The notes under the pieces are model-generated. The model did not search any database, had not been told where the DNA came from, and saw nothing but the letters and a program-made list of their open reading frames with translations. A DNA stretch of 49,519 nucleotides from Faecalicatena contorta (GTDB lineage: Bacteria > Bacillota > Clostridia > Lachnospirales > Lachnospiraceae), in NCBI RefSeq assembly GCF_003149105.1, contig NZ_QGDS01000003.1, positions 44,440 to 93,958 on the forward strand, written 5' to 3'. Shown here piece by piece: positions 32,764 through 41,289 of the stretch (its first letter is position 1; each line of letters begins with the position of its first letter). The position numbers and the translations under genes are program-made.

Positions 32764-34296
32764 TTAATACTTCTTTTTCTCATCTGTTAAATAGTCATCC
32801 CGAATTCCTGACGCATATTGCATCAGTAATTCCTGATTAATATATTCATCGTTTTTCAGAAATCCCGTTACCTTTCCTTCATGCATAATCATAATACGGT
32901 CACTCATTCCCATAACTTCTGGTAACTCGGAGGAAATCATAATTACACATTTCCCTTCACCGGCAAGTTTCGAAATCAGCTTGTGGATTTCTGCTTTGGC
33001 ACCAACATCAATCCCCCGGGTTGGTTCATCAAGCATAATTATATCCGGCTTCGTTAATAGCCACCTCGCTATCAGTACTTTCTGTTGATTTCCACCACTT
33101 AGATACTGAATCCATTGACCGGTTGATGGTGTCTTTATTTCCAACTTATCGATATATTCCTGACAATCTTTTAATATAGCTTTTTTCTTAATAAACCCAA
33201 GCTTATTTATGTATCCCTTTATGTTCGCAATACTAGTATTGAATTTAATATCAAGAATAGGGAAAATCCCATTTTGGCGTCGTTCTTCTGTCAACAAAGC
33301 AATTCCTGCTGCAATTGCTTCCTCGCTGTTTTTAATTTCGACTGGTTTACCGCCAATTCTAATCTCTCCTCCGACTTTAGACCTTATTCCGAATATTGTC
33401 TCGATTACTTCAGTTCTCCCTGCACCTACCAAACCTGCTATACCCAATATCTCACCACGCCGAACATTAAAAGTAACATTCTTAAAATAGTGACTGTGGC
33501 TTAAATTTTTCACTTCCAGATATGGTTCTCCAATGTCGCACGGAATTTTGGGGAACATATTTGAAACTTCCCGGCCAACCATCATTTGAATCATTTTCTC
33601 CATTGCTAACTTACCGCTCTCTTCTGTCCCAATATAGGCACCATCGCGAAAAACCGAAATGACATCACATATTTCGAAAATTTCATCTAGTTTATGAGAA
33701 ATATAAATTATGCTTTTTCCTTCTCCTTTTAATTTCCTCATGATGCTAAACAAATGATCGACTTCCCTATTTGTAAGTGCCGAGGTAGGTTCGTCCATAA
33801 TAATCAGTTTAGCATTGCAGGATATTGCACGGGCAATTTCAACCATCTGCATTTGAGCAACGGTTAAATCCTTCATCAAGGTTCTTGGGTCTGCATCTAA
33901 CTCAACTGCCTCTAACCATTGCTTACTCTCCTCATTCATTTTTTTCCAAGCAATATTACCTGCTTTATTTTTGGGTTCTCGTCCTAAAAACATATTACAA
34001 GCAATAGAACGGTGTAATACTGGACTCAATTCTTGATGAATCATAGCTACACCAAATTCAAGCGCTTCTTTTACATTATAATTTTCACGTTCTTGACCAT
34101 CAAAAACGATTTTCCCTGATGTAGGTTTATATATCCCCATCAGACATTTCATAATAGTAGATTTTCCTGCTCCATTTTCTCCAACCAGAGCATGTATTTC
34201 ACCTGGTTTAACTTTCAATTGAACGCCTTTTAAAGCTTGAACACCAGGGAATTTTTTTGTTATATCCCGCATTTCTAATAGATATTCCGGAGACAT
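32764..34296 (-). CDS. Sugar ABC transporter ATP-binding protein (RbsA/MglA-like)
   Basis: 510 residues with two ABC domains. The first has Walker A GENGAGKST (residues 39-47), LTVAQMQMVEIARA and LIIMDEPTSALT. The second has GLVGAGRTEVI, LSGGNQQKVLIARWL and IMLDEPTRGIDVGAK. It powers import of the ligand of the binding protein encoded upstream. GGAGGAAG precedes the start. A strong intercistronic hairpin separates it from the binding-protein gene. Confidence 0.93.
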   Translation of the reverse strand: MSPEYLLEMRDITKKFPGVQALKGVQLKVKPGEIHALVGENGAGKSTIMKCLMGIYKPTSGKIVFDGQERENYNVKEALEFGVAMIHQELSPVLHRSIACNMFLGREPKNKAGNIAWKKMNEESKQWLEAVELDADPRTLMKDLTVAQMQMVEIARAISCNAKLIIMDEPTSALTNREVDHLFSIMRKLKGEGKSIIYISHKLDEIFEICDVISVFRDGAYIGTEESGKLAMEKMIQMMVGREVSNMFPKIPCDIGEPYLEVKNLSHSHYFKNVTFNVRRGEILGIAGLVGAGRTEVIETIFGIRSKVGGEIRIGGKPVEIKNSEEAIAAGIALLTEERRQNGIFPILDIKFNTSIANIKGYINKLGFIKKKAILKDCQEYIDKLEIKTPSTGQWIQYLSGGNQQKVLIARWLLTKPDIIMLDEPTRGIDVGAKAEIHKLISKLAGEGKCVIMISSELPEVMGMSDRIMIMHEGKVTGFLKNDEYINQELLMQYASGIRDDYLTDEKKKY

Positions 34297-34319
34297 CTTC
34301 TTCCTCCTCTTTTACTTAT

Positions 34320-34359
34320 CGTATGAGGATGGGTTTAAATAACCCATCCTTTGCATACG
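34320..34359 (-). promoter_or_regulatory. Intercistronic hairpin between binding-protein and ATPase genes (second operon)
   Basis: GGATGGGTT and AACCCATCC around TAAAT, enclosed by a second pair CGTATG and CATACG. No T-run follows, so mRNA stabilisation or processing is more likely than termination. The position matches that of the hairpin in the first operon. Confidence 0.65.
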
Positions 34360-34371
34360 GTTAGTTTTTAT

Positions 34372-35337
34372 TTACATGAATTCATCCACGTTTTCCGGGG
34401 TAATCAAGATAAATGGTACCCATTTAACTTGTTCAGCTACAGTTTCTCCGGTAACAACTGTTTTCGCTATTTCCATCGCTCCTTGAGCTTGACCGGTTGC
34501 ATCTTGATATACACTTCCGGCCAAAGTACCCTCTTTAATTGCTTCTAAGGCAGCCGTTGTTCCGTCTATTCCAATAACCTTAGTATCTGTTAATCCATTT
34601 GCCTGCAGTGCATTTACAACACCCAATGCCATTTCGTCATTATTTGCAAATACAGCCTGAATATCATTATTATAGGTGGTAAGCCAGTTCTCCATAACGT
34701 TCATTGCTTCATCTTTCTGCCAATCAGCCGGCTGTTTCGCCAATATCTCTATATCCGGATACAGTTCACTCAACTTATCCTCCACACCTTCCGTTCTTTG
34801 AACCGCTCCTTCGTGAACCAGACTTCCTTGAAGTACACAAGCATTTCCTTCCCCCCCTAAAAGTTCACCAATATACTCTGCTTGTAATTCGCCAGCCTCT
34901 TTTTCAATAGAACCTACATAATATACACCCTCCGGCACATCACCGTCCGGATAAGGATTTGTATTTACGTAAACCAAAGGAATTCCCGCTTCCTGGGCCG
35001 CTGCTGTAATCGGTGCTGCAGAGCTTGTATCAATAATCAAAACTAAAATAGCATCTACTCCTTGAGTAATAAAGTCTTTAACTTGATCTTGCTGTTTCAC
35101 TACATCGTTTTGCGCATCAACCACATTGAGTGTAATCTCATTGTTATCAGCATATTCTTGAGCAGCTTCAATCAAATATGTCTGGAATGTATCATTAACA
35201 TCTTTGCAGGCATAACCAATGGTTATTCCCTCTTTTTCAGTGGTATCACTACTATTACCACTACTTTCACCACCACAACCAATAATTGCAAATGTTACAA
35301 TTATGACCATCAGTAAACTAAGTATTCTCTTTTTCAT
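34372..35337 (-). CDS. Sugar ABC transporter substrate-binding lipoprotein
   Basis: 321 residues. The lipoprotein signal peptide ends in IIGC (Cys21). A type 1 periplasmic binding fold follows: ITIGYACKDVNDTFQTYLIEA, VDAILVLIIDTSSAAPITA, IPLVYVNTNPYP and VIGIDGTTAALEAIKEGTLAG. It is the substrate receptor of the second importer. Start 35337 is preferred (AAGGGGA upstream); 35364 would add nine residues before the signal peptide. The ligand is not evident; inositols and glycosides are possibilities from context. Confidence 0.92.
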   Translation of the reverse strand: MKKRILSLLMVIIVTFAIIGCGGESSGNSSDTTEKEGITIGYACKDVNDTFQTYLIEAAQEYADNNEITLNVVDAQNDVVKQQDQVKDFITQGVDAILVLIIDTSSAAPITAAAQEAGIPLVYVNTNPYPDGDVPEGVYYVGSIEKEAGELQAEYIGELLGGEGNACVLQGSLVHEGAVQRTEGVEDKLSELYPDIEILAKQPADWQKDEAMNVMENWLTTYNNDIQAVFANNDEMALGVVNALQANGLTDTKVIGIDGTTAALEAIKEGTLAGSVYQDATGQAQGAMEIAKTVVTGETVAEQVKWVPFILITPENVDEFM

Positions 35338-35381
35338 ATAAATCCCCTTTAACCTTTCTTGCAAACAGCAATAAATTTTTT

Positions 35382-36545
35382 TTACTTGTAATCAATCCAA
35401 ATTCCGCCATCGTCAGCTGAGCGAACACAATTTTCAACCCAACGTACACCTTCCATTCCGGCTTTAACATCCGGATACCAGAAATCAGTCTCTTGTTTAT
35501 TATCCTTTGCTACCATTGCCATGGCAAAACGGCGATATAGATTTGCCCATGCTTCAAAAAGACCTTCCGGGTGACCAGCACCAATGCGATCTTCTGCTAT
35601 CGCTTGAGGGGCTAAATAACCCATTCCTCGTTCTAATACTTGAGCAGGTTTATTTTGAACTTCATAGCGCAATTGGTTCGGGTGCTCATCCCACCACTCT
35701 AAGCTTGCCTTTTCGCCAATAATTCTAATTTTTTGCCCATGCATAGAACCAGCATCCACGGCACAGGACCATACGGTTCCTACCGCACCGGTGTCATATT
35801 CCATTATTGTATATGCATTATCTTCTAATGGTGCTCTAGACTTAACAAAACTTTGACGGCTACACATCAAACGCTTAATCTTTAAATTGGGGGCGATTAC
35901 TTCGGACAAATATAACGGATGTGTTCCAATATCTCCTAATACATAGCTCGGTCCAGCTATTTTGGGATCTACACGCCACTTCGTACTAGCTGTATTTGCT
36001 TCTACCGCAACATTATGAAAGCCATGAGCAAACTGCATATTAATGATTCGAATCTCGCCCAAAGCTCCATCTGCAACCATTTCTCTTGCCTGCTCAATCA
36101 TTTGATGCCCCGAATAACCGTATGTAATCCCTATAACTTTGTTATTCTTGTCTGCCAGTGCCGCCAGCTCCTCTGCTTCTGTTGAAGTAAAACATAACGG
36201 TTTTTCACAAACCACATGAAGTCCGGCTTCTAACGCAGCCTTACATATCTCATAATGTGTCCCATTAGGAGTCGCAATCGACACGGCCTGGATTCCGTCA
36301 GGACGTTTTACATCTTCGGCAAACATTGTCTTATAATCCGGATAACACCTGTCTGAATCCACATGCATTTGTACACCAAACTCTTTCCCTTTCTGAGGAT
36401 CAACATCAAAGGCTCCTGCTAATAGCTCAAAATTGAAGTCCCGCAAGGCTGCTGAGCGATGTATATATCCAATTTGACTGCCATAGCCACCTCCGACCAT
36501 AGCCCATCTTAATGGTTTTTCAATTACTTTATTTCCGAAAATCAT
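35382..36545 (-). CDS. Gfo/Idh/MocA-family sugar oxidoreductase
   Basis: 387 residues. An N-terminal Rossmann fold binds NAD(P) (WAMVGGGYGSQIGYIHRSAA); the family catalytic motif EKPL appears in HVVCEKPLCF; and the C-terminal domain carries DIGTHPLYLSEV with the conserved Asp and His. Members oxidise a ring hydroxyl, often at C3 of a sugar or glycoside, or act on inositols. The 387-residue length with the long C-terminal part around IGAGHPEGLFEAWANLYRRF resembles the clade of glycoside 3-dehydrogenase-like proteins. GGAGG lies seven bases before the start, and the gene follows the TIM-barrel gene by 15 bases. Confidence 0.88.
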   Translation of the reverse strand: MIFGNKVIEKPLRWAMVGGGYGSQIGYIHRSAALRDFNFELLAGAFDVDPQKGKEFGVQMHVDSDRCYPDYKTMFAEDVKRPDGIQAVSIATPNGTHYEICKAALEAGLHVVCEKPLCFTSTEAEELAALADKNNKVIGITYGYSGHQMIEQAREMVADGALGEIRIINMQFAHGFHNVAVEANTASTKWRVDPKIAGPSYVLGDIGTHPLYLSEVIAPNLKIKRLMCSRQSFVKSRAPLEDNAYTIMEYDTGAVGTVWSCAVDAGSMHGQKIRIIGEKASLEWWDEHPNQLRYEVQNKPAQVLERGMGYLAPQAIAEDRIGAGHPEGLFEAWANLYRRFAMAMVAKDNKQETDFWYPDVKAGMEGVRWVENCVRSADDGGIWIDYK

Positions 36546-36560
36546 TTTTTTACCTCCACC

Positions 36561-37484
36561 TCAATAGCCAATGCTGCGTAAATAATTCAGGCTTTTTTTA
36601 ACATCCTGTAAGCTTGTATCAGCATTACGTGGATCTCTTTCCTGCTCAATAGTTATATACCCACTGTAGCTATTTTTTTCTAACAAATCTAAAATTTCTT
36701 TATACGGTATAATGCCTTCACCGATTGGACACATCACACCATTCCCACAAGCATCAAAAAATTTGATGTGCTGCTTCATAGTATCTTCATAGATTCTTGT
36801 ATCAATATCTTTAAAATGTAGATATTCACATCGCTCTTTATACTTTTCTAACCATACTAAAGGATCCATTTTCGAGTAATATAAGTGACCAGTATCTAAA
36901 CAAAGACCAGCCAAGTCGCTCGGAATATCCATAGCAATCTGATCAATTTCATCAGCAAACTCAATATATCCTCCAGCATGTGGATGGATGACAGAACGAA
37001 CACCATATTCTTCAAGTGCAATCTTAGCCAAACCTTTAATATGACTAACCATCTCTTTCCACTCCATTTCAGAAAGACGATGTGCTTTATCAGGATGCCC
37101 AGCTGCATAATCCCTTTCTTCATGCCCCCAGTCAATAATTACAAGATATGGAGCCGAATATACCTGCCCATCCTCCTTAGGCGGCTTGGGAAGTTTTGTT
37201 ATCAACGAGCAAATATCATGGACTTGCTTCTGTAAATTTGCATAATTACTTTCACTAACCAAATCATCAAAAATTGTCCCCGCTACAATAAATAACTTAT
37301 TCTTTTCCAGCTCAGCCTGAACCACCTCAATATCAATCGGAATATATCCATATGGTCCCAGCTCAATTCCGTGATATCCTGCCTCACTGGCTTCTTCTAG
37401 TACTTTTTGCCATGGAGGCAAATAGGGATTATTGGGATCATCAACCCCCCAGCAACATGGAGCACCGGTAATTTTCATTGCCAT
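36561..37484 (-). CDS. IolE-like sugar isomerase/dehydratase TIM-barrel protein
   Basis: 307 residues, xylose isomerase-like TIM barrel. The start ITGAPCCWGVDDP and GYHGIELGPYGYIP are like inosose dehydratase (IolE); SVIHPHAGGYIEF, LCLDTGHLYY, LHFKDID and GYITIEQERDP carry the expected His, Asp and Glu metal ligands. Inosose dehydration or beta-elimination of a 3-keto sugar are the likely chemistries. It is the first gene of the second operon, with GGAGG eight bases before the start, and faces the divergent AraC regulator. Confidence 0.82.
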   Translation of the reverse strand: MAMKITGAPCCWGVDDPNNPYLPPWQKVLEEASEAGYHGIELGPYGYIPIDIEVVQAELEKNKLFIVAGTIFDDLVSESNYANLQKQVHDICSLITKLPKPPKEDGQVYSAPYLVIIDWGHEERDYAAGHPDKAHRLSEMEWKEMVSHIKGLAKIALEEYGVRSVIHPHAGGYIEFADEIDQIAMDIPSDLAGLCLDTGHLYYSKMDPLVWLEKYKERCEYLHFKDIDTRIYEDTMKQHIKFFDACGNGVMCPIGEGIIPYKEILDLLEKNSYSGYITIEQERDPRNADTSLQDVKKSLNYLRSIGY

Positions 37485-37514
37485 TGCTTCTCCCTCCTGT
37501 TATACATATTGTTG

Positions 37515-37558
37515 TAATAAACGCCTTGCAAGTTCGATTTATTAGGTATATTATACCA
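37515..37558 (-). promoter_or_regulatory. Promoter and possible operator of the second sugar operon
   Basis: An extended -10, TGGTATAAT (TATAAT at 37555-37550), has no good -35, as expected of an activator-dependent promoter. Downstream, TAATAAA (37515-37521) and TTTATTA (37538-37544) form an inverted repeat with a 16-base spacer, a possible regulator site. Confidence 0.5.
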
Positions 37559-37758
37559 AGTGTAGCTCTTTTTCACCTTTCAATTCTTGTGTATTTTTTT
37601 CCATACAAACAAGCCAACCTATACGTTTTGTACATAATGCCTTTTTCCAAAAGTATATATTCTTGCTTTTCGTTATTAATTTGTCATTCTTAATACTTGT
37701 CTGACAACTCTCTCTGATATAAAATAATAACTAACACTTAACATATGGAGGATATCTT

Positions 37759-38631
37759 ATGATTCAAATATTTAATCAAAATGCGTTCTCTTCTACCTTT
37801 CCTGACGATAACATACCGCAACTAGTATATTCCTGTAAGGTCGAAGCCCATCATAATGATTTACCACGAGTGCTACATATGCATCCTGATAAGTTAGAAA
37901 TTGTATTTATCGTAGCCGGAAAAGGTATTCATCTAATTGGTGACCAAAAATACTATACAAAAAAGGGAGATTTACTAATTTACAATCAAGGCGTTCTACA
38001 TGATGAAAACAGCTTTCCCGATGAAAGCCTTGATGTTTATTGTGTTGCGATTAAGAATTTACATCTTAAGAATCTGCCGTCTAACCATTTAACGGCTTTA
38101 GATAAAGAAGCAGTTTTTGCCACTGGCGATCTGTATGATAGTTTTCACCATCTTTTTGAAATGATTCATCAAACAACTATTGCCCAGTCTCCTGCTAATG
38201 GTGAAATAAATAATTATTTGATACGTATTCTACTGTTGAAAATCATAGCTCTTACGGAAGATATTCCATTATTGGAAGAGAGCGAAGATATTATTTTAGG
38301 TCGTAAGATAAAAAACTATATTGATACTTACTATATGGAGGAAAACATTAATCTTGGCAGCATAGCCGAAGCAAATCACTTAAGTCAATACTATATCGCT
38401 CATATTTTCAAAAAAATGACCGGGATTTCTCCTATGCAATATGTTATAAAACGCCGAATAGGTGAAGCACAGTCACTACTTATCAATACTTCATTGCCTG
38501 TCACGGAAATTGCTTTAATGGTTGGTTACAAAAACTCTAATCATTTTCATTCTGCCTTTTCTAAAATTGTCGGAACAACTCCTGGCGGATACCGCAAATA
38601 CTGGATTGCAGCCTACAAACACGAGCTTTAA
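37759..38631 (+). CDS. AraC-family transcriptional regulator
   Basis: 290 residues. The N-terminal half is a cupin-like sugar-sensing domain (LPRVLHMHPDKLEIVFIVAG, KKGDLLIYNQGVLHDE). The last 100 residues are the double helix-turn-helix (INLGSIAEANHLSQYYIAHI and LPVTEIALMVGYKNSNHFHS). GGAGG lies seven bases before the start. It is transcribed away from the second sugar operon, with 274 bases between, so it most likely activates that operon in response to its substrate. A weak promoter (TTGTCT, 15 bases, TATAAA at 37718) precedes it. Confidence 0.92.
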   Translation: MIQIFNQNAFSSTFPDDNIPQLVYSCKVEAHHNDLPRVLHMHPDKLEIVFIVAGKGIHLIGDQKYYTKKGDLLIYNQGVLHDENSFPDESLDVYCVAIKNLHLKNLPSNHLTALDKEAVFATGDLYDSFHHLFEMIHQTTIAQSPANGEINNYLIRILLLKIIALTEDIPLLEESEDIILGRKIKNYIDTYYMEENINLGSIAEANHLSQYYIAHIFKKMTGISPMQYVIKRRIGEAQSLLINTSLPVTEIALMVGYKNSNHFHSAFSKIVGTTPGGYRKYWIAAYKHEL

Positions 38632-38682
38632 TATCATATTTACTATATAGAATTTCATTTTTCCTTTTCTAAAAATGAATGC

Positions 38683-38717
38683 AAAAAGGCACCTTCAGAT
38701 TTTCTTTCTGATGTGCC
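38683..38717 (-). terminator. Terminator after metA
   Basis: GGCACCTTCAGA and TCTGATGTGCC form an imperfect stem; the minus strand continues with TTTTTGC. It lies about 100 bases after the metA stop. A run of eight C lies at 38792-38799 in between. Confidence 0.8.
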
Positions 38718-38814
38718 CTACTGCGTAAATATTGTTTATTCAATTTTTTGATATATATGTGGATCTGCTATAAAACATCAAATTCTCTCAGCCCCCCCCT
38801 CTGTTTACAAGGGG

Positions 38815-39747
38815 TTAGAAACTTCCAAAGTCTGGTGTTCCAATAAGATCATAAGGTGTTACCTGATATACATAGTAATTCAGCCAGTTGGTATATAAAA
38901 TATTCGCATGTGCACGCCAAATTAAGTCTGGTTTATTCTCAGGGTTATCATCCGAGTAATAATTAACCGGAACCTTTATATCCAACCCCTTTCCTGTGTC
39001 TCTCTTATACTCTGAATCCAGTGTTACTCTGTCATATTCCGGATGGCCCATGACAAAGACTTGTCTTCCCTCTTTTGCCATGCACAGAAAAACACCCGCC
39101 TCCGGGGAATCTGCCAGTATCGTGATTCTCTCATCCTTCTGCAGAAGTTCCCTGGGCACTGTAGTATGCCTGGAATGGGGAGCATAAAAAACATCATCGA
39201 ACCCTCTGACAAGCGGAATCTTACGGTTTTCCACTTTGTGGCGGAATATACCGAACATTTTTTCCGGGAGCTGCTCCTTGTTAATTCCATAATGATAATA
39301 CAAACCTGCCTGTGCCCCCCAGCAGAGATGCAGAGTAGAAGTAACATTTGTTGTAGTCCACTCCATAATTTCTTTCAGTTCATCCCAATAATCTACATCT
39401 TCAAAAGGCATCTGTTCAATTGGCGCCCCTGTAATAATAAAACCGTCAAACTTCCGGTTTTTAATGCTTTCAAATGTCTCATAAAATTTTAAAATATGGC
39501 TGGTAGATGTATTTTTAGACACATGGCTGCTGACCCGCACAAAGGTCACATCTACCTGCAAAGGTGTGTTGGACAGTGAACGAAGAATCTGAAGTTCCGT
39601 AGCCTCCTTGAGAGGCATCAGATTTAAAAGTCCGATACTGATAGGACGGATATCCTGATGGGTGGCACGGTATTCATCCATCACAAATATATTCTCCTGT
39701 TCCAATATTTCTTTTACCGGTAAATCATTCTGTACTCTTATTGGCAT
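38815..39747 (-). CDS. metAA: Homoserine O-acetyltransferase (MetA family)
   Basis: 310 residues, MetA family, class I glutamine amidotransferase-like fold. Counted from MPIRVQ, the catalytic triad is exactly at the family positions: Cys142 (LHLCWGAQ), His235 and Glu237 (GHPEYDR). Position 111, which decides the acyl donor, is Glu (TGAPIE) rather than the Gly of the E. coli succinyltransferase, so acetyl-CoA is the predicted donor. It makes O-acetyl-homoserine for methionine synthesis. The start at 39747 has AAGGGG seven bases before it and lies inside the last codons of the AI-2E permease gene (23-base overlap), so the two are co-transcribed. Confidence 0.92.
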   Translation of the reverse strand: MPIRVQNDLPVKEILEQENIFVMDEYRATHQDIRPISIGLLNLMPLKEATELQILRSLSNTPLQVDVTFVRVSSHVSKNTSTSHILKFYETFESIKNRKFDGFIITGAPIEQMPFEDVDYWDELKEIMEWTTTNVTSTLHLCWGAQAGLYYHYGINKEQLPEKMFGIFRHKVENRKIPLVRGFDDVFYAPHSRHTTVPRELLQKDERITILADSPEAGVFLCMAKEGRQVFVMGHPEYDRVTLDSEYKRDTGKGLDIKVPVNYYSDDNPENKPDLIWRAHANILYTNWLNYYVYQVTPYDLIGTPDFGSF

Positions 39748-41092
39748 TTTCATTCCCCTTTTCTTTTATAAGATTTTTTTCCTCTGAATACACATATGCC
39801 CCGCCGGAATCCACATAGCTTGTCACCCCGTAAGCTGTAGTATCGACAGGCAGTTTTTTCTTCTCCAGCATGTGATTAATCAGCATGTTAATAATATAAT
39901 AAATGACTGCAAATGTAGGCACACCCAATATCATCCCAATAATTCCGAACAGGCCTCCTCCCAACAGAATGGCAAATATCACCCAAAACGCAGAAAGCCC
40001 TGTAGTGTCCCCCAAAATCTTTGGTCCCAGTATATTCCCATCGAACTGCTGCAGCACAAAAATAAATATAATGAAATAAATCCCCATCTTTGGGTCCGTC
40101 AGCAAAATCAGAATGGCACTTGGTATAGCACCGATGTAAGGTCCAAAGAAAGGAATTACATTCGTTACACCTACTATCACGCTGACCAGCATAGTATACG
40201 GCATCTTCAGCAGCGAGAGACCAACAAAACACAGGATGCCTATAATAACGGAATCTATAATCTTCCCTATAATAAATCCCCCGAACATCTCATTGCTCTT
40301 AACTGTCAGATGGAGAATCATATTGGCCTGTGACGGCCGGAAAATTGCATATACAATCTTTTTACATTGGCTTGCAAACTTTTCCTTACTAAACAATACA
40401 TAGATGGATACGATAATACCAATAACAGCATTCAGCAGTTCACTGACAATGTTAATGACCCCAACTGTGAGATTAGACATCACAACATTAATCCGGCCGA
40501 GCAAGTCGCTGCGCATCCAGGTCTGTATATATTCCGTACCCTCTTTTAATATATTAGTTAAGAGCAGGCTTAAAGTCGTATTCTGAGAATTCATTTCGGC
40601 AATTCGGCCTGCCAGCAGGTTCAACTGGCTTGGCACAGTAATTACCATGCTTCTGATGCTTCCGTATAACTCCGGAATCATCATATTAAACAAAGCCACT
40701 ATCACAAAAAGAAGTATTACAATGGCTGTAAAAATACCCGTACCTCTGGCCATTCCATGTACTTTCCTCTGACTGGAAATTTTCTTTTCCAAAACCGGCT
40801 TCAAACGCGATTCTACAAACTTAACAATGGGATTCAGAAGATATGCAATAGCCAGTCCGTAAACAATCGGTTTCAGAACCCGGAACAGTTCTTTTATGAT
40901 GCCTGAAAGAACAGGAAGTTTAAGCAGCGCAAAATAAAAAAGAATGCAGGCAGCAATTACCACAAAAATAGTCATTCCTCTGCTGAATTTCTGTCTTAAT
41001 TTTGACGGTCCATAATTTCCAAAAGATGGCCTGTTGGTATAATATCCTGTATTTTCTTCCTTCTTCACTTTATCCTGTGTCTTATCATTCAT
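39725..41092 (-). CDS. AI-2E family transporter (PerM-like membrane protein)
   Basis: 455 residues. An N-terminal cytosolic tail of about 35 residues is followed by seven to eight membrane segments and a soluble region in the middle (about 140-210). VKPIVYGLAIAYLLNPIVKFVE-like and GVTNVIPFFGPYIGAIPSAIL and LQQFDGNILGPKILG are family blocks. Members were named for autoinducer-2 export, but several are Na+/H+ antiporters, so the substrate is open. The gene is co-transcribed with metA, which is interesting because AI-2 derives from the methyl cycle. AAGGA precedes the start at a rather long spacing. Confidence 0.87.
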   Translation of the reverse strand: MNDKTQDKVKKEENTGYYTNRPSFGNYGPSKLRQKFSRGMTIFVVIAACILFYFALLKLPVLSGIIKELFRVLKPIVYGLAIAYLLNPIVKFVESRLKPVLEKKISSQRKVHGMARGTGIFTAIVILLFVIVALFNMMIPELYGSIRSMVITVPSQLNLLAGRIAEMNSQNTTLSLLLTNILKEGTEYIQTWMRSDLLGRINVVMSNLTVGVINIVSELLNAVIGIIVSIYVLFSKEKFASQCKKIVYAIFRPSQANMILHLTVKSNEMFGGFIIGKIIDSVIIGILCFVGLSLLKMPYTMLVSVIVGVTNVIPFFGPYIGAIPSAILILLTDPKMGIYFIIFIFVLQQFDGNILGPKILGDTTGLSAFWVIFAILLGGGLFGIIGMILGVPTFAVIYYIINMLINHMLEKKKLPVDTTAYGVTSYVDSGGAYVYSEEKNLIKEKGNENANKSTE

Positions 41093-41164
41093 TCACTATA
41101 CAGTTCCTTCCCAATTTTATGCAGATACATTGATTATAACCCGTTTTATGTATGCCCGTCAACC

Positions 41165-41200
41165 AAAAGTAAAGCAGAGAATGTCGCAACATTCCCTGCT
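41165..41200 (-). terminator. Terminator after the DUF1540 gene
   Basis: AGCAGAGAATGT (41173-41184) and ACATTCCCTGCT (41189-41200) form a 12-base stem with one mismatch, followed on the minus strand by TTTACTTTT. It lies 90 bases after the stop codon. Confidence 0.75.
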
Positions 41201-41289
41201 CTCTGCACTTGCTTTATCATACAGTTTCCGCCTGCATGACTACCCTGAGGGTATGCATTATGATATACCCCTGGATATATTTAATCGTT

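Noticed and set aside
24015..34296. Two sugar importers as a recent duplication
   Set aside because: Proteins differ widely, gene order around them differs and hairpins are unrelated; they are separate members of the same family.
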